Positions 39,366 to 52,057 of a stretch of 64,000 nt of DNA are shown piece by piece. The notes under the pieces were generated by a model. It was not told where the DNA came from. It searched no databases and saw only the letters and a program-made list of their open reading frames with translations. Position numbers and translations under genes: made by a program. The stretch comes from Plecoglossus altivelis (Eukaryota; Chordata; Actinopteri; Osmeriformes; Plecoglossidae). The number at the start of each line of letters is the position of its first letter. The first letter of the stretch is position 1. Location of the stretch: NCBI GenBank assembly GCA_036571765.1, contig BROE01000023.1, positions 5,504,156-5,568,155 on the forward strand, written 5' to 3'.

Positions 39366-39839
39366 TCTCGCTAACAAAGCTATCGATCATTTTACCTGCT
39401 CTTCCAAGCTGGGGATTTTCACTGACACGAGAGCGAAACAGACGGAGCGTATAAAACCCCTCCTTGCCCCTCCCTCATTGGATCGCAATCGCAAAGGGCT
39501 TTTAATTAGACGAAGCTTGACTGGTTTAAACATACATTTTACGACCACGTCCAAGAACGGGCCGCTGTGTCGTAAATATTTGTCCATCGACATGAATAGA
39601 AAGCGAGATTAAAGAGGAGGGACCGTATTTCGGGGGGGAGCTAAGATAGACTGCCGAATGAACTCAGGGCTGTAGCTTTTCCTGGGAGTGTAAATCGCCA
39701 AGGCGTGCACCAGTCCTGACACACATGTTAGTAGAGTGTTGAGGATGAGGGGGTAAGGTCTACGCAGGGTCAACGTCTACGCCTCTAACGTGGATTTACT
39801 GTCGTCTGACACGCAGGAAAATAGATCATTCTGTTTTAG

Positions 39840-40110
39840 TACTTAAGCCTCTTTCAGATTCATTACGGCACTAATTAATACTTGGTCATGTGTAATTACG
39901 CTGATAGGAGGAAATTGAACACATTATGTGCACATCTGAGACCTAAACGAAAGTCGTTAAATGTTTCTTGCTTTGTCCTCAAGTTATTTGTTTGTGTGCC
40001 TCAGCGTGCATTCGGGTTTGCGTGCGACGGTCCTCGGCCAATTATCGTTTGCAAATGCAGTCAAGTACTTGGGTCAACTTGGTTTGTCTTAGCTTATGAT
40101 TAACTCGCGG
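39840..40110. promoter_or_regulatory. Candidate conserved non-coding element
   Basis: Contains GGCACTAATTAATACTTGG, GTGTAATTACGC and CGGCCAATTATCG in unique sequence. Its class is unknown. Confidence 0.3.
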
Positions 40111-42285
40111 AATTAGAAAGTGCTCTAGGTGAGGAAAATTGCATTCAGGCTGCTAAATTCCTGAAAAGAACATGTAACAATTTTGACCTCTGCGATTCAC
40201 TCGGGTGTGTGCGTCAGGTCTTTACAATGTTCACACTTTTCCGTATTTGGGTAGCAATATAAGATGATAACTTGACCAAAGGGCATCGAAGCTCTACCTG
40301 GAGCGATCGCCATCCTTTGGATAATCGCGTGCGTTAGTCCCAAGCACGATCGCCCGCATCCCATCAACCCCTGTTCCTGTTGAAGCGTTTAGCCCACCAA
40401 TGTCTCCTCTCCGGGGGTGTCGTGATCTTTGGTCTGACGCCACGGCTGGCCGTCGTCTCTGGAAGTCGACGCACGTCGGACTCGAGTGCGTCACGTCCAT
40501 CACCCTGAAATACCTGTCATCTCCCCCCGCTCTCTCTCTTTCTCTCCCCGGTCTCTCTCCACCTCTCCTTCTTTCAACACAATCCGTAAATACGGATACC
40601 GTGACCAGGGTCACCGGTAAAGTCACACAACCCGGTCGATGGTCGGAACCTCTCTTTGAGTGACAAGGCTGATGTGCTGCCTGTGAAAAGGAAAAATACG
40701 ATCGTTTCAACACTTCGAGACACCGAGAGAGAGCTAGTCATTCTCTCCCGCCGCAGGGGTGGGTTCTCGTGAGCGCCAGGGTCAGGTACAAGCGGTCGTG
40801 ATAGGCTTGATATTCATCAAGGATGCAGACAGTGAAAGGTCAGGAGGTCAGAATGAGCAAGAAACGGCTAAACTACCAGGTGTCTTTAAATATCTCGATT
40901 GGTTTCATCGAAGATTTAAAGAAATCATTTAAGGTCATCGAGATTATGCTAGCATGAACCCCTGAAGGAACTCAAAAGTGTTCTATAAGGAGACTAATCT
41001 GCTATAATAGGGTTCTCATATAGGTTCTAAATGAGCCCAATCGTTTCCGAAATAAGTGTAGGTTGCTTCGTTTGAAGGTTCATTTCATATATTGTATTTC
41101 AATTTATATTGCACACAAGTGCAATTTACACTCGTTTATTTACATTCCCACATAAAACCATCTTTGAAAGCATGCGGTACGTGCCTACTAACACAGTAAA
41201 ACCTGTGATTACGATATTAAGACATGAGCCAAAGAACAAGCAGGAGGTAAACACACCATAATGAAAAATCTAATTTTAAAATGAATATTTCATGTGTGGA
41301 CCTGTGCAACAATCGCCTGCGTGTGCATTTTCAGACAGAAATCCATTATTCAATAAGAGCATATGACTTGAGACCGGAGTTCATTTTTACATTGTACTAC
41401 AATAGAAACAGGAACCTTTGATGAAGTCTATGAATAAAACAATGATGAAATAAGTTTGAGGCACATTCAAAGGGGTAGCCCTTTCTGAATGACTTTAGGA
41501 AATAAAAGTCTTACTAGTGACGGCCTGGGCGTTGCTTTGAGAATATTCACGGAGGCATGATCGCATTTGACAAAAGACATCCTACTATGTAAATGTGGAG
41601 GAACATATCTAACAAATGTAATATAATTAAATGCACTGTGTACATAATAAATATACAGAATGATGTTCTATCTATGCATTTGACACATTGCTATATCATT
41701 CCAGAACGTTACAGCGGTCCTAATACACAACAAAGAACAGCATATTTCGTGCAATTCAACAAAAAAACAAACACCCAGGAAACCATTAACTAGAATGTAC
41801 TAGTGATGCACATTCTGGACAAGTCCCATTCATTATCAGTGTTCACTACCTCGACACCATTGTTGGATGTTGTTCCGTGGCGGACAGTTTGGGGAAACGC
41901 TCTGGAATATTGTGTGATTTGAGCGAGCGCATGAGAGTGAGAGCAAGGGAACGAGAGAGAGGGAGGCAGAGAGAGAGAGAGAGAGGGAGAGGGAGAGATA
42001 GAGAGAAAGAGGTGGGAATAAATCATGGTTGTAGTGCTTTGGTCAGCTTCCTGTCCCCCAGAGCTATATAGCCTACCTGACCCTCATCTCATCCTGCACC
42101 TGTTCTCCTCACTATCCAAGTTCTCCACAATTTCTTCTTTTTTTCCCTCAGTCTCACTGGCTCCATTTATAGTCCTCTGTCCTCTTTCCAAATCTTTTTT
42201 TTTTCCCCTCGTCTCATTTGGATCCGTTTCTTAATCCGACAGGGAGTCATTTGTTGTATCTTTCGTCAACAGTCGTGATTGGGTT

Positions 42286-42472
42286 TTTATTATTGTTTTG
42301 GCGCTCTCTCCGCCCCCTCGCTCTGTTGGGAATTTGTCAAAGTGTGGCGTCCTCTCCGAACATATGTACTTTCTCTGTCGTCGGGAGTCTTCTCCTGATG
42401 CATCCCACTGAACTCCTCCGAGTCTCTCCCTCCCGCTCTCTCCCTCGCGCTCTCTCCCTCGCGCTCTCTCCC
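42286..42472 (-). promoter_or_regulatory. arap2: arap2 3' UTR and candidate poly(A) signal
   Basis: Downstream of the stop, the minus strand carries AATAAA at 42,286-42,291, about 180 nt after the TGA. The UTR between is dominated by a GA-rich minisatellite (42,425-42,472). A longer UTR using a more distal signal, for example near 41.1 kb, cannot be excluded. Confidence 0.4.
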
Positions 42473-42476
42473 TCAG
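42425..42476. repeat. CTCTCTCCCTCGCG minisatellite at the arap2 stop codon
   Basis: About three units of CGCTCTCTCCCTCG-like sequence end exactly at the terminal codons of arap2. On the transcript this is a GAGGGAGAGAGCGC repeat starting at the TGA. Confidence 0.85.
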
Positions 42477-42826
42477 CTCTCCTCCTTGGCGCTGCGTCCG
42501 GTCTTGTTCAGAACCGCGTTGAGCTCGCTTAGAAAATTGGGCGGCACGGTCCCCTCGCCACCCAGCATGGGCCTCCTGTTGGGGCTCCTGGCCCCGGGCT
42601 TCGGGGACAGAGACATGGGGTTGGGCGGGGACCCGGCCACAGGGTGGGGAGAAGGGCAGCGGGGCAGGGCTGGCAGAGAAGCTCTGCTCTGCCCAGCCTC
42701 AGGGACGCTGAGCTGGTCCTTTGGTTTCACATAGTCAGACTGGACGGCGGTCTTGAACAGGGCATTGCCCCCCACCCTAGGGCTGGGCCCACTGTTAGTG
42801 GGGCTGAGGTTCACTCTTTCTGGGGG
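42473..42826 (-). CDS. arap2: arap2 terminal coding exon: proline-rich tail and stop
   Basis: 354 nt including TGA at 42,473-42,475. The translation starts PPERVNLSPTNSGPSPRVGG and ends PNFLSELNAVLNKTGRSAKE-ES. The middle is rich in Pro, Ser and Arg (SPHPVAGSPPNP, LSPKPGARSPNRRP) and may bind SH3 or 14-3-3 type partners; that is inference. FLSELNAVLNK matches the VIEELNVVLQR stretch at the ARAP2 C terminus, a strong sign of orthology. Acceptor TTCCAG. Confidence 0.92.
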   Translation of the reverse strand, partial: PPERVNLSPTNSGPSPRVGGNALFKTAVQSDYVKPKDQLSVPEAGQSRASLPALPRCPSPHPVAGSPPNPMSLSPKPGARSPNRRPMLGGEGTVPPNFLSELNAVLNKTGRSAKEES

Positions 42827-45800
42827 CTGGAAAGCAGAGCGGGAAGTGTTTATTCCAAACCTTCAGAAAGCCATTCAAACAACATACACTTCCTCTTAAA
42901 TCTCCTTAATCCTATAGGGTTCTCTGCCATACAGCAGCATTTTAGTATTCATCTGCTCACTGTGAAGCGACACACTCTATACACTAAAGTACGTACTTGC
43001 TTGGTGTTGTTGTTCTTGCTTTGCTGGCCACCAGTTACAGCTCTACCACCAGTTACAGCTCTACCACCGGTGGCCTTGCAACCCACTGGTGCTTTGTGGT
43101 TGGTGCTCTTTGACCAGAGGTCCGCTCCATGCTGAAAATCAATCCATTACACGTCAGACGGGAACGACCTGAACATAATACCTCAGCCATTAGGGAGTTT
43201 TCAAATCAGCCATTAGCCATTCCATCTATTGTCGTTTGTGTTCAGGTTAGCCTGGCTGAATCAGGTGTCACCTTGTGTCCCTGGATGCAGCCAGGCCGAG
43301 GACAGCAGAGTGTGTGGTTGGGAGTGTGTGTACGGATCTCAAGGTCTCAACCCTGCCGTGTGAACCAGCCCCAAGCCCTACCCTTGCCTTTACCTGTTCG
43401 TCTTTTCCCCGCTCACCCTTCACCCTGCGAACACGCTGCTCCTCGCTAACGCACCCTTATTTCATCAGCGGTAGAACATGTACTTTCACCTTTCGTAACC
43501 CCCCCCCACACCCCCCCACCCCCCCGTGCCCTCCCTCTACACTGTACTAAGTCAGTTGCCATGGAAACCCTGTCCTAGCAAATGCCTGCTAACAGGTAAG
43601 AGGAGGAATATTGAAGTGTTCTCTTTCCATGTCCTTATTATCTCTCTGTTTCTCTCAGTCTCTCTCTGCTTAGGCTTTTACAGTTTCTATCTCTGTCTTT
43701 CGCACGCATTATCTTTCTCTCTACCTAAGACCTTTCAGTCTTTCCCTTATTAACCAGCCCTCTTTCTCTCCGCTCCTTCATTTCCCTCTTTCCTCAGCCT
43801 TCCCTACGAGCCCTGCGCTCAAACTTGTTTTCTGATGCTAAGCGGCACTAGGAGAAAGTCTAGTATTTTGCAGCTCGCTACAGATTTAATGGTTGGGAGT
43901 TGAATTAGAGAGCCCGGAAGCTTCCAGCCAGGCATGAAGGAGTTCCAGCTCCCTCTTCAATAAACCCCTTAAAATCTTTAGGTAAGTAAGCATATTCAGC
44001 AAGCACGTTGGCCAACCATTGCCCTACCATTTAGATCAATCTCCCCCTTCAAAGTATTGCTTTTTCCTGCTCACATCCTCTGGTACACTGAGAGCTTTTA
44101 CAGGAAGTGCGCGCTGTAAACAACTAGAACACTGGCGATGGTGGCGTGTGGCAGAGCAAATGGTTATCGTCCGAAGTTCTCAAATGAAACCCTCCTCTCT
44201 GTTTAGTCTGGAAGATGGCAGACCATGGCTAATTGCTCCTAGCTATTGTAGGTGTTGATTATTCAAACGAATCGTACAGTAATTTGTCGCGATGCATTCT
44301 CTTTGTCTTATGTTCACGTCTCTGTTCTTCTTCTTTCAAGCGAGGGAGTGGCCTACCTCGGGAGAGTCCGAGTTTAGAAAAGAAAAGAAAAAAGAACTGT
44401 GGAGGACAGCAAGAGAGAGAGAGGGAGAGAGAGAGGGAGAGAGAGAGAGAGAGAGAGGGAGAGAGTGAGTGAGGGAGAGATAGAGCGGGAGACTGACAGG
44501 GGGAGAGAGAGAGAGATAGAGAGAGGGAGAGAGAGAGGGATAGAGTGTGAGAGAGAGAGGGAGAGAGAGAGAGGGAGGGAGAGAGAGAGAGAAAGACAGG
44601 ATGAAAGACAAAGTATCTTCCTCCTGCACGTACGAATGCCTTCGTTTGCATTATTGATGTGCTCTGTGCGGTCACAGTCACAGACTGTTACGACACAGTC
44701 GTGTCTGCCTCTAAGTACCATCTATGGGATTGTCACAGCTGCAACAACTGGCTGAGGAGAGGCTGAGGGGATCCAGTTGCATGGATCTATATACACCTGC
44801 AGATAGCATGAAGGGTCACAGGGCTTCTTCGTCGAAGTACACTCACCATTTTCTGAATGATGCCGATCACCCAGGTGAGCTGTGACTCCGCCCCCTCGCA
44901 GCAGAAATGCCTGTGGGTTGAAAGGGTTAACACCGGGGCACGAACCTGCATATCTGGATGTTATTGTCCTCCTTGACTGAGCAGCAACAGCGTGGTGTTG
45001 TAGCACAGTCAGTCTACATGCACCTTTTGTATGTCACTTTGAATACATGCCTTTGAGACATGGGTGTTTAACATCTTAGTCATCTTATCTCACACCGCCT
45101 CGGGTAATTACTTTTCAACTGATGTAAATACTTTTTAGGCCAATAGATCAGGGTGTGCTTGTTGTGTTCTACGGTCGATAGCTGACTTGGAGAAGCACTC
45201 CAGTTTACCCACCATTGTTGCTTGTCTGTATAGATGGTGAAGCCCCAACTAAGAAAAGAGAGGGGAAAAGAGAGAGCGAGAGAGAGAGAGATTAAGTGGT
45301 TATCCACCGGTTCGGGCACAATTCCAACCAATGTTGTTTTGACGAGGATATTTCTGGAGGTTATAATCCTCCCAAACCTTTCTGTCTGGGCCACAAGGGC
45401 GGGGGTTCCTCAAACAATCACAGTTTTGTAACATTGAAGGAAAACGTTCAGATGGGTAGACGATGTTTTACCGCCAAGGTCTTTTCTTTTGTACAAGGTT
45501 ATAATCACATTGTCATTAAAATGCAGGGGGGGGAAAAAGTAGTTCCCGACATCAGTATATTGGAGGTTCATTAGTATTTTTAGAGCTCATGTTTATGCAT
45601 AAAGTCCAGGTAACCTATGTAGGATGGGATCTTGCCCACTCAATCCTCAGCACTTTCAAGCGGTACTGCATACTTTTGTTGTTGTGTTTGAGTGTGTGTG
45701 TGTGTGATATTATTGTGCAAGACAGTGCTTTAGTGTCTATGCACAGGAGGTGGGTCTGACTTTAAGAGATCCAAACCCTGAACCGAACGTGTGCGTGTGT

Positions 45801-48800
45801 GGGACGCCCATATGCACATACGGTACTTATGACTACCAGACGCATAAATAATCCAGAGCTATGTCTGGTTTAAAAACAGCGACCAAAGAGTGCACTCGTG
45901 ATACTACTTATGATAGAACGACATGAAGTTCATGGCTCCGCGCGGTCAAAAATCAATTTAACGCACGTTGAATCACTGGGAAATACCATTATTTCAACGA
46001 GGACTCATCGCTAGTTCTAATTAGATTTACGTTTCTCGCTATTTAAAAAAAAAAAACAGTAACAAAAGAGTGCTCTTACGAAACGATCCCGATAGGACAA
46101 CGCAGAGTTCATTGCTCTCCGCAGTCAAAAATCAATCCGCGCTCCATGAATCACTGGGAAATACAGTAACTGTATTTCAACTGAGGGTTCCGGTGGCCTA
46201 GCTCTGCCAAAATGGACGTCTCTCGCTATTTGAAGTGGGGATCCGAAGAAACGTCTCCTTGAAGATGGGTGTAAGGTACATCTCACTCCTCAGAGGGGAA
46301 AACACCTGCACCTTTTGTTTAGGACCACCCTCAGTGGAACAACATGCTCCGTAGTACCCTCCCTAGACTGGGACTACAAAAGAGAGGAGAGGACAGGTGG
46401 GAGAACAAAGGGGTGAGGAGATAACAGAGGAGGAGAGGAGATGAGAGGAGGAGGCCTGCAGCACACTTTGACTAACGCAAGCTCTCCCCTGCTCTCCTAG
46501 CCAAACTCCCCCTCGCTCCCCTTCACACTCATCTCAGGTAGACCTGCTGTTAATGATGTGTCGGAGAGCTGGAGCCCTTCTATCTCTGTGTCTTTGACTC
46601 TTTCCATCCCCCTCAGCAAAGTCTCTCTCTCTCTCTCTCTCTTTCTGTTTGTCTCTGGTTTTCTTCCTCGCTGTCTGTCTCTCTCGATCTCTCTTGCGCT
46701 CGCTCGCTCTCCCTCCCACTCTCCCTTTGTCGGCCCCTCTCTCTCTCGCTGTCTTCTCTCTCTGTCTACTCTTACTCAAATCGTTGCCACGTGATTTTTA
46801 CAAGGCTTCAAAATGAATTCACTCTTTCAACTCCACGTTTCTCTATTACAACACTGTTTTCCGTCCAATTATCTGTTTCCAAATCCGCTGTTTGAGTGGG
46901 TTGTTTGGACGGATTGAGAAACTGCTCAAATCACTGGCTAGACTCATTTGTCATGCTTCTCCTTGACTCTAATTCTGACACAGCAAAAATTAAGAGGAAT
47001 GATAATTGGGCAATGTGAAACAGTGGCCTGGCATCCTCCACTTATCCCCCCCCCCCCCAAACTGCTACTGTCTTGACAAGAGTAATCAATTAGAATAATA
47101 CATTATTATATATTTTCAATAAAGTGGTGGCACTGTTTCTCATTGTGGGAAGCTGCGCTGATCATTTGTTTTTGTTCACGCGAAATTATGTTTAATCTCT
47201 TTCATTATTGTGCATATTAAAAGCAAACTGAGGTTGGCTGGGTTGATTGCATGGTCTGGGTGTTAGAGCACTTAGAGTTAAGCAAGAGGGATTTACTTAT
47301 CGGAGGGGAGAAGACACAAAACAACAAGAAAGAAATGACGAAACAACAACAAAATAATCAATCCACGGTCGCGACGAAGCCAAGGAGCTACGTTTTCCTC
47401 CCCCCTGGTCCAAAACAAGACACGAGTTTTCTTGGCGTCTAACCTGGTTGGAGGTTTAAATCTTCTCTTCAGACCCAGGTAACACTTGCCACGCTTGATC
47501 GGGATCTCTCTCTCTGGTTTGGCGCTCTGGAAGAGACAGCAATCGTTCATTACGTTGCAAAGTAACGGTACAAGCAAGGGGCTACCGTAAGGCTAAAATG
47601 TCAACCGCTTTAGTGAAATGACACGTGGGGAAAATGTCATCCGTTTGTGTCTTCCTTGGGCTCCACCCAACTGTAATCCCAACCCCCCCCCCCCCCCCTA
47701 ACAAACCTTAACGCTCATTGTCAGAGAGGCTTTGAAAAAGAAACGCCTCAGAATATCAATTAAATTTCCGCTACAATGATAATTTCCACCTTCTTCATGC
47801 GATAATTAGCCACATTGCCGAGTGCGCCCGATACTACACTAATTAAGGCAAAGAACAGCCTTCATTCAAAGCCTCCTCGCCTCCTCTTCCACCCCTCCCT
47901 CCCCCCACCCACCCTCCTTTCTCCCCCCCTCCACACAATCCTTCCACCTCCATCAATTATTAACACGTCTTCACACTCGTTTACAAAACTGTGTCTCAAC
48001 TGGAACACTGAGCTCTGAACGCGGCTCCTCCGGGGACGCCGGTTCCGTGTGTGCCATGCGCACATTTTCCACGGGTTCCAGATCCAGAGAGAGAACTCGG
48101 ATCGGCTTACGCAATGGAACGCTTGTCCCATTGGGGGAGCCTGGAGAGTGATTTGAATCTGGGAATCCAAACATAATGAGAGTTCATTTCTTCTAGTAGA
48201 GGAATGGTAACGATATGTAGCGAGAAATCCAACTCCTAATCCAATCCACGTTTATTTGCATAGCCCTTCTTTTTTTTTACAAGCAATGTCACAGAGAGCT
48301 TCACGTGCGCCCGCAGAACCGACCCTCAACCGACGTAAACCCTCAAGAGAGACTAGGACAACTCCTGGGAAAACTCCAAAAGAAGCCGAGCAACATGGAG
48401 GAAACCTTCGGAGGAGCAATTCCGTGAGGGAGCCCCTCCTCTAGAGACGGCCGGTCAAAAAGAGGGGCAGAACGTTGGCCCGCGTAAACCCATTTTTAAA
48501 AAGGCGATGTCGATCAAACGAACATTGAACCAAACGCAGAACGGTAGACTGAAACACCTCCTAACTCAAACATCTTGAATCCTGAACAATAACGCTGCTC
48601 TATCGAAGGCCCTGTCTATGTTGGCCTTTCATGAAATCATTCCCCCCCCCCTCTCTCCCCCAACCGTTGACCTCAACACACTAATACATACAATTCTCAA
48701 AGTTAACTTACTTTCATGTCTTTATACAACAGCAGCTTCTCATCCTTAAGAACAACATATCGTTCCTGAAATTTACTGCCAGTGAGCAGCTTCGAGGATC

Positions 48801-51800
48801 CATCTCGGTACTTCAAGTACTCGCCTTTCAAACACCTCTCGCCTGCTGTGATTGACAAGAGGGACATAGGTTAACCGTAGGAGAGACGCAAGCAAACCTG
48901 TATGCATCAATGTCTTTTCCTGACTTAGAGATGGTTTAAATCAGGAACATAACAGTGTGTATCTAATGCTTTGACCCCCCACAAACGCTTACTTCTTGCC
49001 TTGCATTTATAATCATTGACAACGTCAAACTGTTTTTATACTTTTACAGTCATATATCTGCTGAAATTACTTGTTTTGTTTGAAGGATTTTCAATAACAC
49101 GTGTGTGTGTGTGTGTGCGCACGTGCGTGCGTGTGCGTGGGCAAGACAGACTTTGAGGCTCTGAGCAGCTCTGACTCACCTAAACATTCAGATACTGTTT
49201 TAGCTCCTTTGAACCTTTTGATGACAAGGAAGGCGGAGCTGGGGTCATCCATTGTGCTCCATTCCAATACCTGTTCTAGAACCTTCTCTTTGTAGTGCAA
49301 TGGTCGTTCTGGCCAAAGGAGACAGAACAAAATGTTTGTACAAATATTTTGTCAAGATGTACCGTATGAAAATTGTGCACCTGTGATCTGGGCTGTTGTG
49401 GGTGAACAAGGATTGACTTCCCTCTATAACAAGAAATGACGTCTCACTGTCAAGTCACTGAATGATAATTATCTAAAATGCCACCAGAAAAATCTTATCA
49501 GGAAAAACACGAGACCATTAGTTGGATGTTTTTTTTCTTCCCCTTCCCACTTTCATTATTGTGTAGTTCAAATTTGCAATTATCCTCAGCAAATCTGAAC
49601 ATGATTAGAAAACACACTCATGTGCAAAATAGACCTATTATCTTGCCCTAATTTGCTAACAGAGTAATACGGTACACACTATCAGTTCAAAACATCGCTT
49701 GTACAGCACCCACCATCCCGCTTCATTCTCCTACCAAAACATCCTCCGAGCCAAACAACTGCCTCGTTTTCACATGCGAGAAAAACACAAAAAAAAACTT
49801 GCAGTGGGGATAACTTATTTACAGAACTGGATTTATCTCTTCCCAGGATCCTCGTTGACCTGGGCCATGAAATTAGTTACCCATTTCCCTCTAAATATTA
49901 GCTCCCCTTTCCACCCATTACCGCTGATAAAGGTGTTTATCTATAGAAGGCCTTCAAAATCCTAATGAACTAACCTTCTCTCTCCCCTCTTGTTGGTCAC
50001 AGGCAAAAAAAAAAAAAAAATGTCAAAACAGCAGCTTCAGAATTGCCTGGATGTTTATTCTACGGCAAAACATGTTGTCTCTCCGCAAAGAAATAAGCTG
50101 AACCATCAGTAAATACACCCGGCCTTTCCCAGACCTCCCTTTTTTTGGAGATGAGGACAGCCTGTCCTTTGGAACTTTGTTCAAGGGAGCAAACAACTTA
50201 AACGGGATGCAAACTCTGTGAACTAGGCAAGAGGTGTAGGTGCCCCGCCAGAGAAGCACCTTCTGCGCTGATCCGCACTGTGACACTCCTCCCCCCCCCC
50301 CCTGCAACCTCCCTCTAGGAAGGGTGTATGCCGCGAGGCGCAGAGCAAACCGACCCGCCCAGGCTTAGTTACTCTCCAGGGGTTGAGTCTCCCGTGCAGG
50401 ATTGGTGAAACCTCACAACGCACCGCGAAGGCGATGATTAATTCATGCAGCCATCAAACGTCCGACGGAGGACTAATTCCCGAGCGCGCGCTGCCTCCGT
50501 CGACACAGGTTCATTACAGAGGTAGCCTAATCTTCTAATCATGGAGCCTGGAGATGAGGGGAGAGGGTCCCTTGCATGTGTCCTGCATGTAAATTGCCCA
50601 TCAAGCACTGCCTTGTGAAATCCAATCACTAATTGGAGGAGTGTAGATGGGAGTGAAAAGTTAGGGTTGCAGGCTCTGATTGGAAAGCCTTGATAAACGG
50701 GCTTCTGGTTAAAGGGGCTTTGATCGACTCTGGTGCAGATTTAGTCCAACAAAAAAAAAAACCCCACCTGAAAATAGATTTGCAACGGAACTGTCTGGTC
50801 GTTCTGTCCAAGTCACCTACCCAGCTCTCCGTTCTCGATGACTTCGTACGTGGCCCAGACGTCAGCGGCGTCTGTGACGACGTTCCTCATTCCAAGCGTG
50901 GTCTCCGTCAATTCCTCGGAACGCATGGTTGGAAACAGCTACCGAAACATGGAACACAACGTCTTGTTCGGTGTCGTAAACCTCAGGATTTTGGATTAGA
51001 ATAGCTCCCTTGTAATGACCCCAACACTCAAAATAATAATGAACAGTTCCTTCAAGTGTGGTTTGTAAAATATACAGTGGTGATAGTTTTCGGAGATTTT
51101 TTACATCGTTTTTAATGGGAAAGGACAATGAAACAGCACTGGTTTAAAAGCCTGGGCGAAGCAAGACTAAGACCTTTCGCGAAATAATTGTTCGGCGGAA
51201 AGGTTTTCGAAAAGGCCCTGCTTCACTCCAGAGAGTAAGAAGGAGAGAGCGCAAGGGGAAGAGAAGTGTTAATGTCAAGCTAACTCTGAGGAGACCCCTG
51301 TCACCCTCCCTCTCTGCCCTACTGCTGTTCCACACCTGCAAAATAAGTCCATTACCTGCAGCTCACCAGCACCGCTGATAAAACGCAATTACTCACACAA
51401 TTAAATCAGACGTTTCTTTGATTAGCTCGCTTTTGATTTATTTTGGTGGCAGTAATCCCATCAGGTTTAACCACCAGTGTCTCAGCCTTATTCCATCACC
51501 TCCTCCACCTCTCCCTCTACTCCCAGTGTCTCAGCCTTATTCCATCACCTCCTCCACCTCTCCCTCTACTCCCTCCTTCATTGCCTCGCCGCCCCCCCCC
51601 CCCCACCACCACCACCCCACCACCCTGACTCCTTCTACCCCTGATTCCCCCCAAGCCTTTCGACACACCAACAGGCACATTCACTCACACACCTTGATTA
51701 AGCAGCAGTTTTCGGGCTCTCTCTTTTCCAGGTACACCTCAAAGATCAGGTCTCCTGCTGGAGAGAACTGGAGAGAGAGGGGGGAGAGGGAGAGAGAGAG

Positions 51801-52008
51801 GGGGGGTGGTAAGGGAGAGAGAGAGATGAAGAGGGAGAGAGGTAGATGAGAGAGGGAGAGATAGAGAGGGGGAGAGAGAGAGAGAGAGAGAGAGAGAGGG
51901 GAAAAGAGAGAGAGACAGAGAAAGAGAGAGAGAGAGAGAGGGGGGAGAGAAAGAGAGGTAGATGAAAGAGGGAGAGGGAGAGAGAGAGAGGGCAAGAGGG
52001 AGAGAGAC

Positions 52009-52057
<49 letters not shown>

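Larger units (their letters stand above)
37084..42285. other. Non-coding interval 3' of arap2
   Basis: No exon recognised. Holds facing GT (39,070-39,104) and CA (39,329-39,362) tracts, AT-rich candidate elements at 37,600-37,830 and 39,840-40,110, a CpG-richer stretch at 40,290-40,640, an AT-rich region at 40,860-41,800 and GA repeats at 41,939-42,010. Confidence 0.7.

Noticed and set aside
44722..45006. 94-residue minus-strand frame as an extra arap2 exon
   Set aside because: The true exon (44,847-44,910) uses another frame with matching split codons and a PH-helix match.
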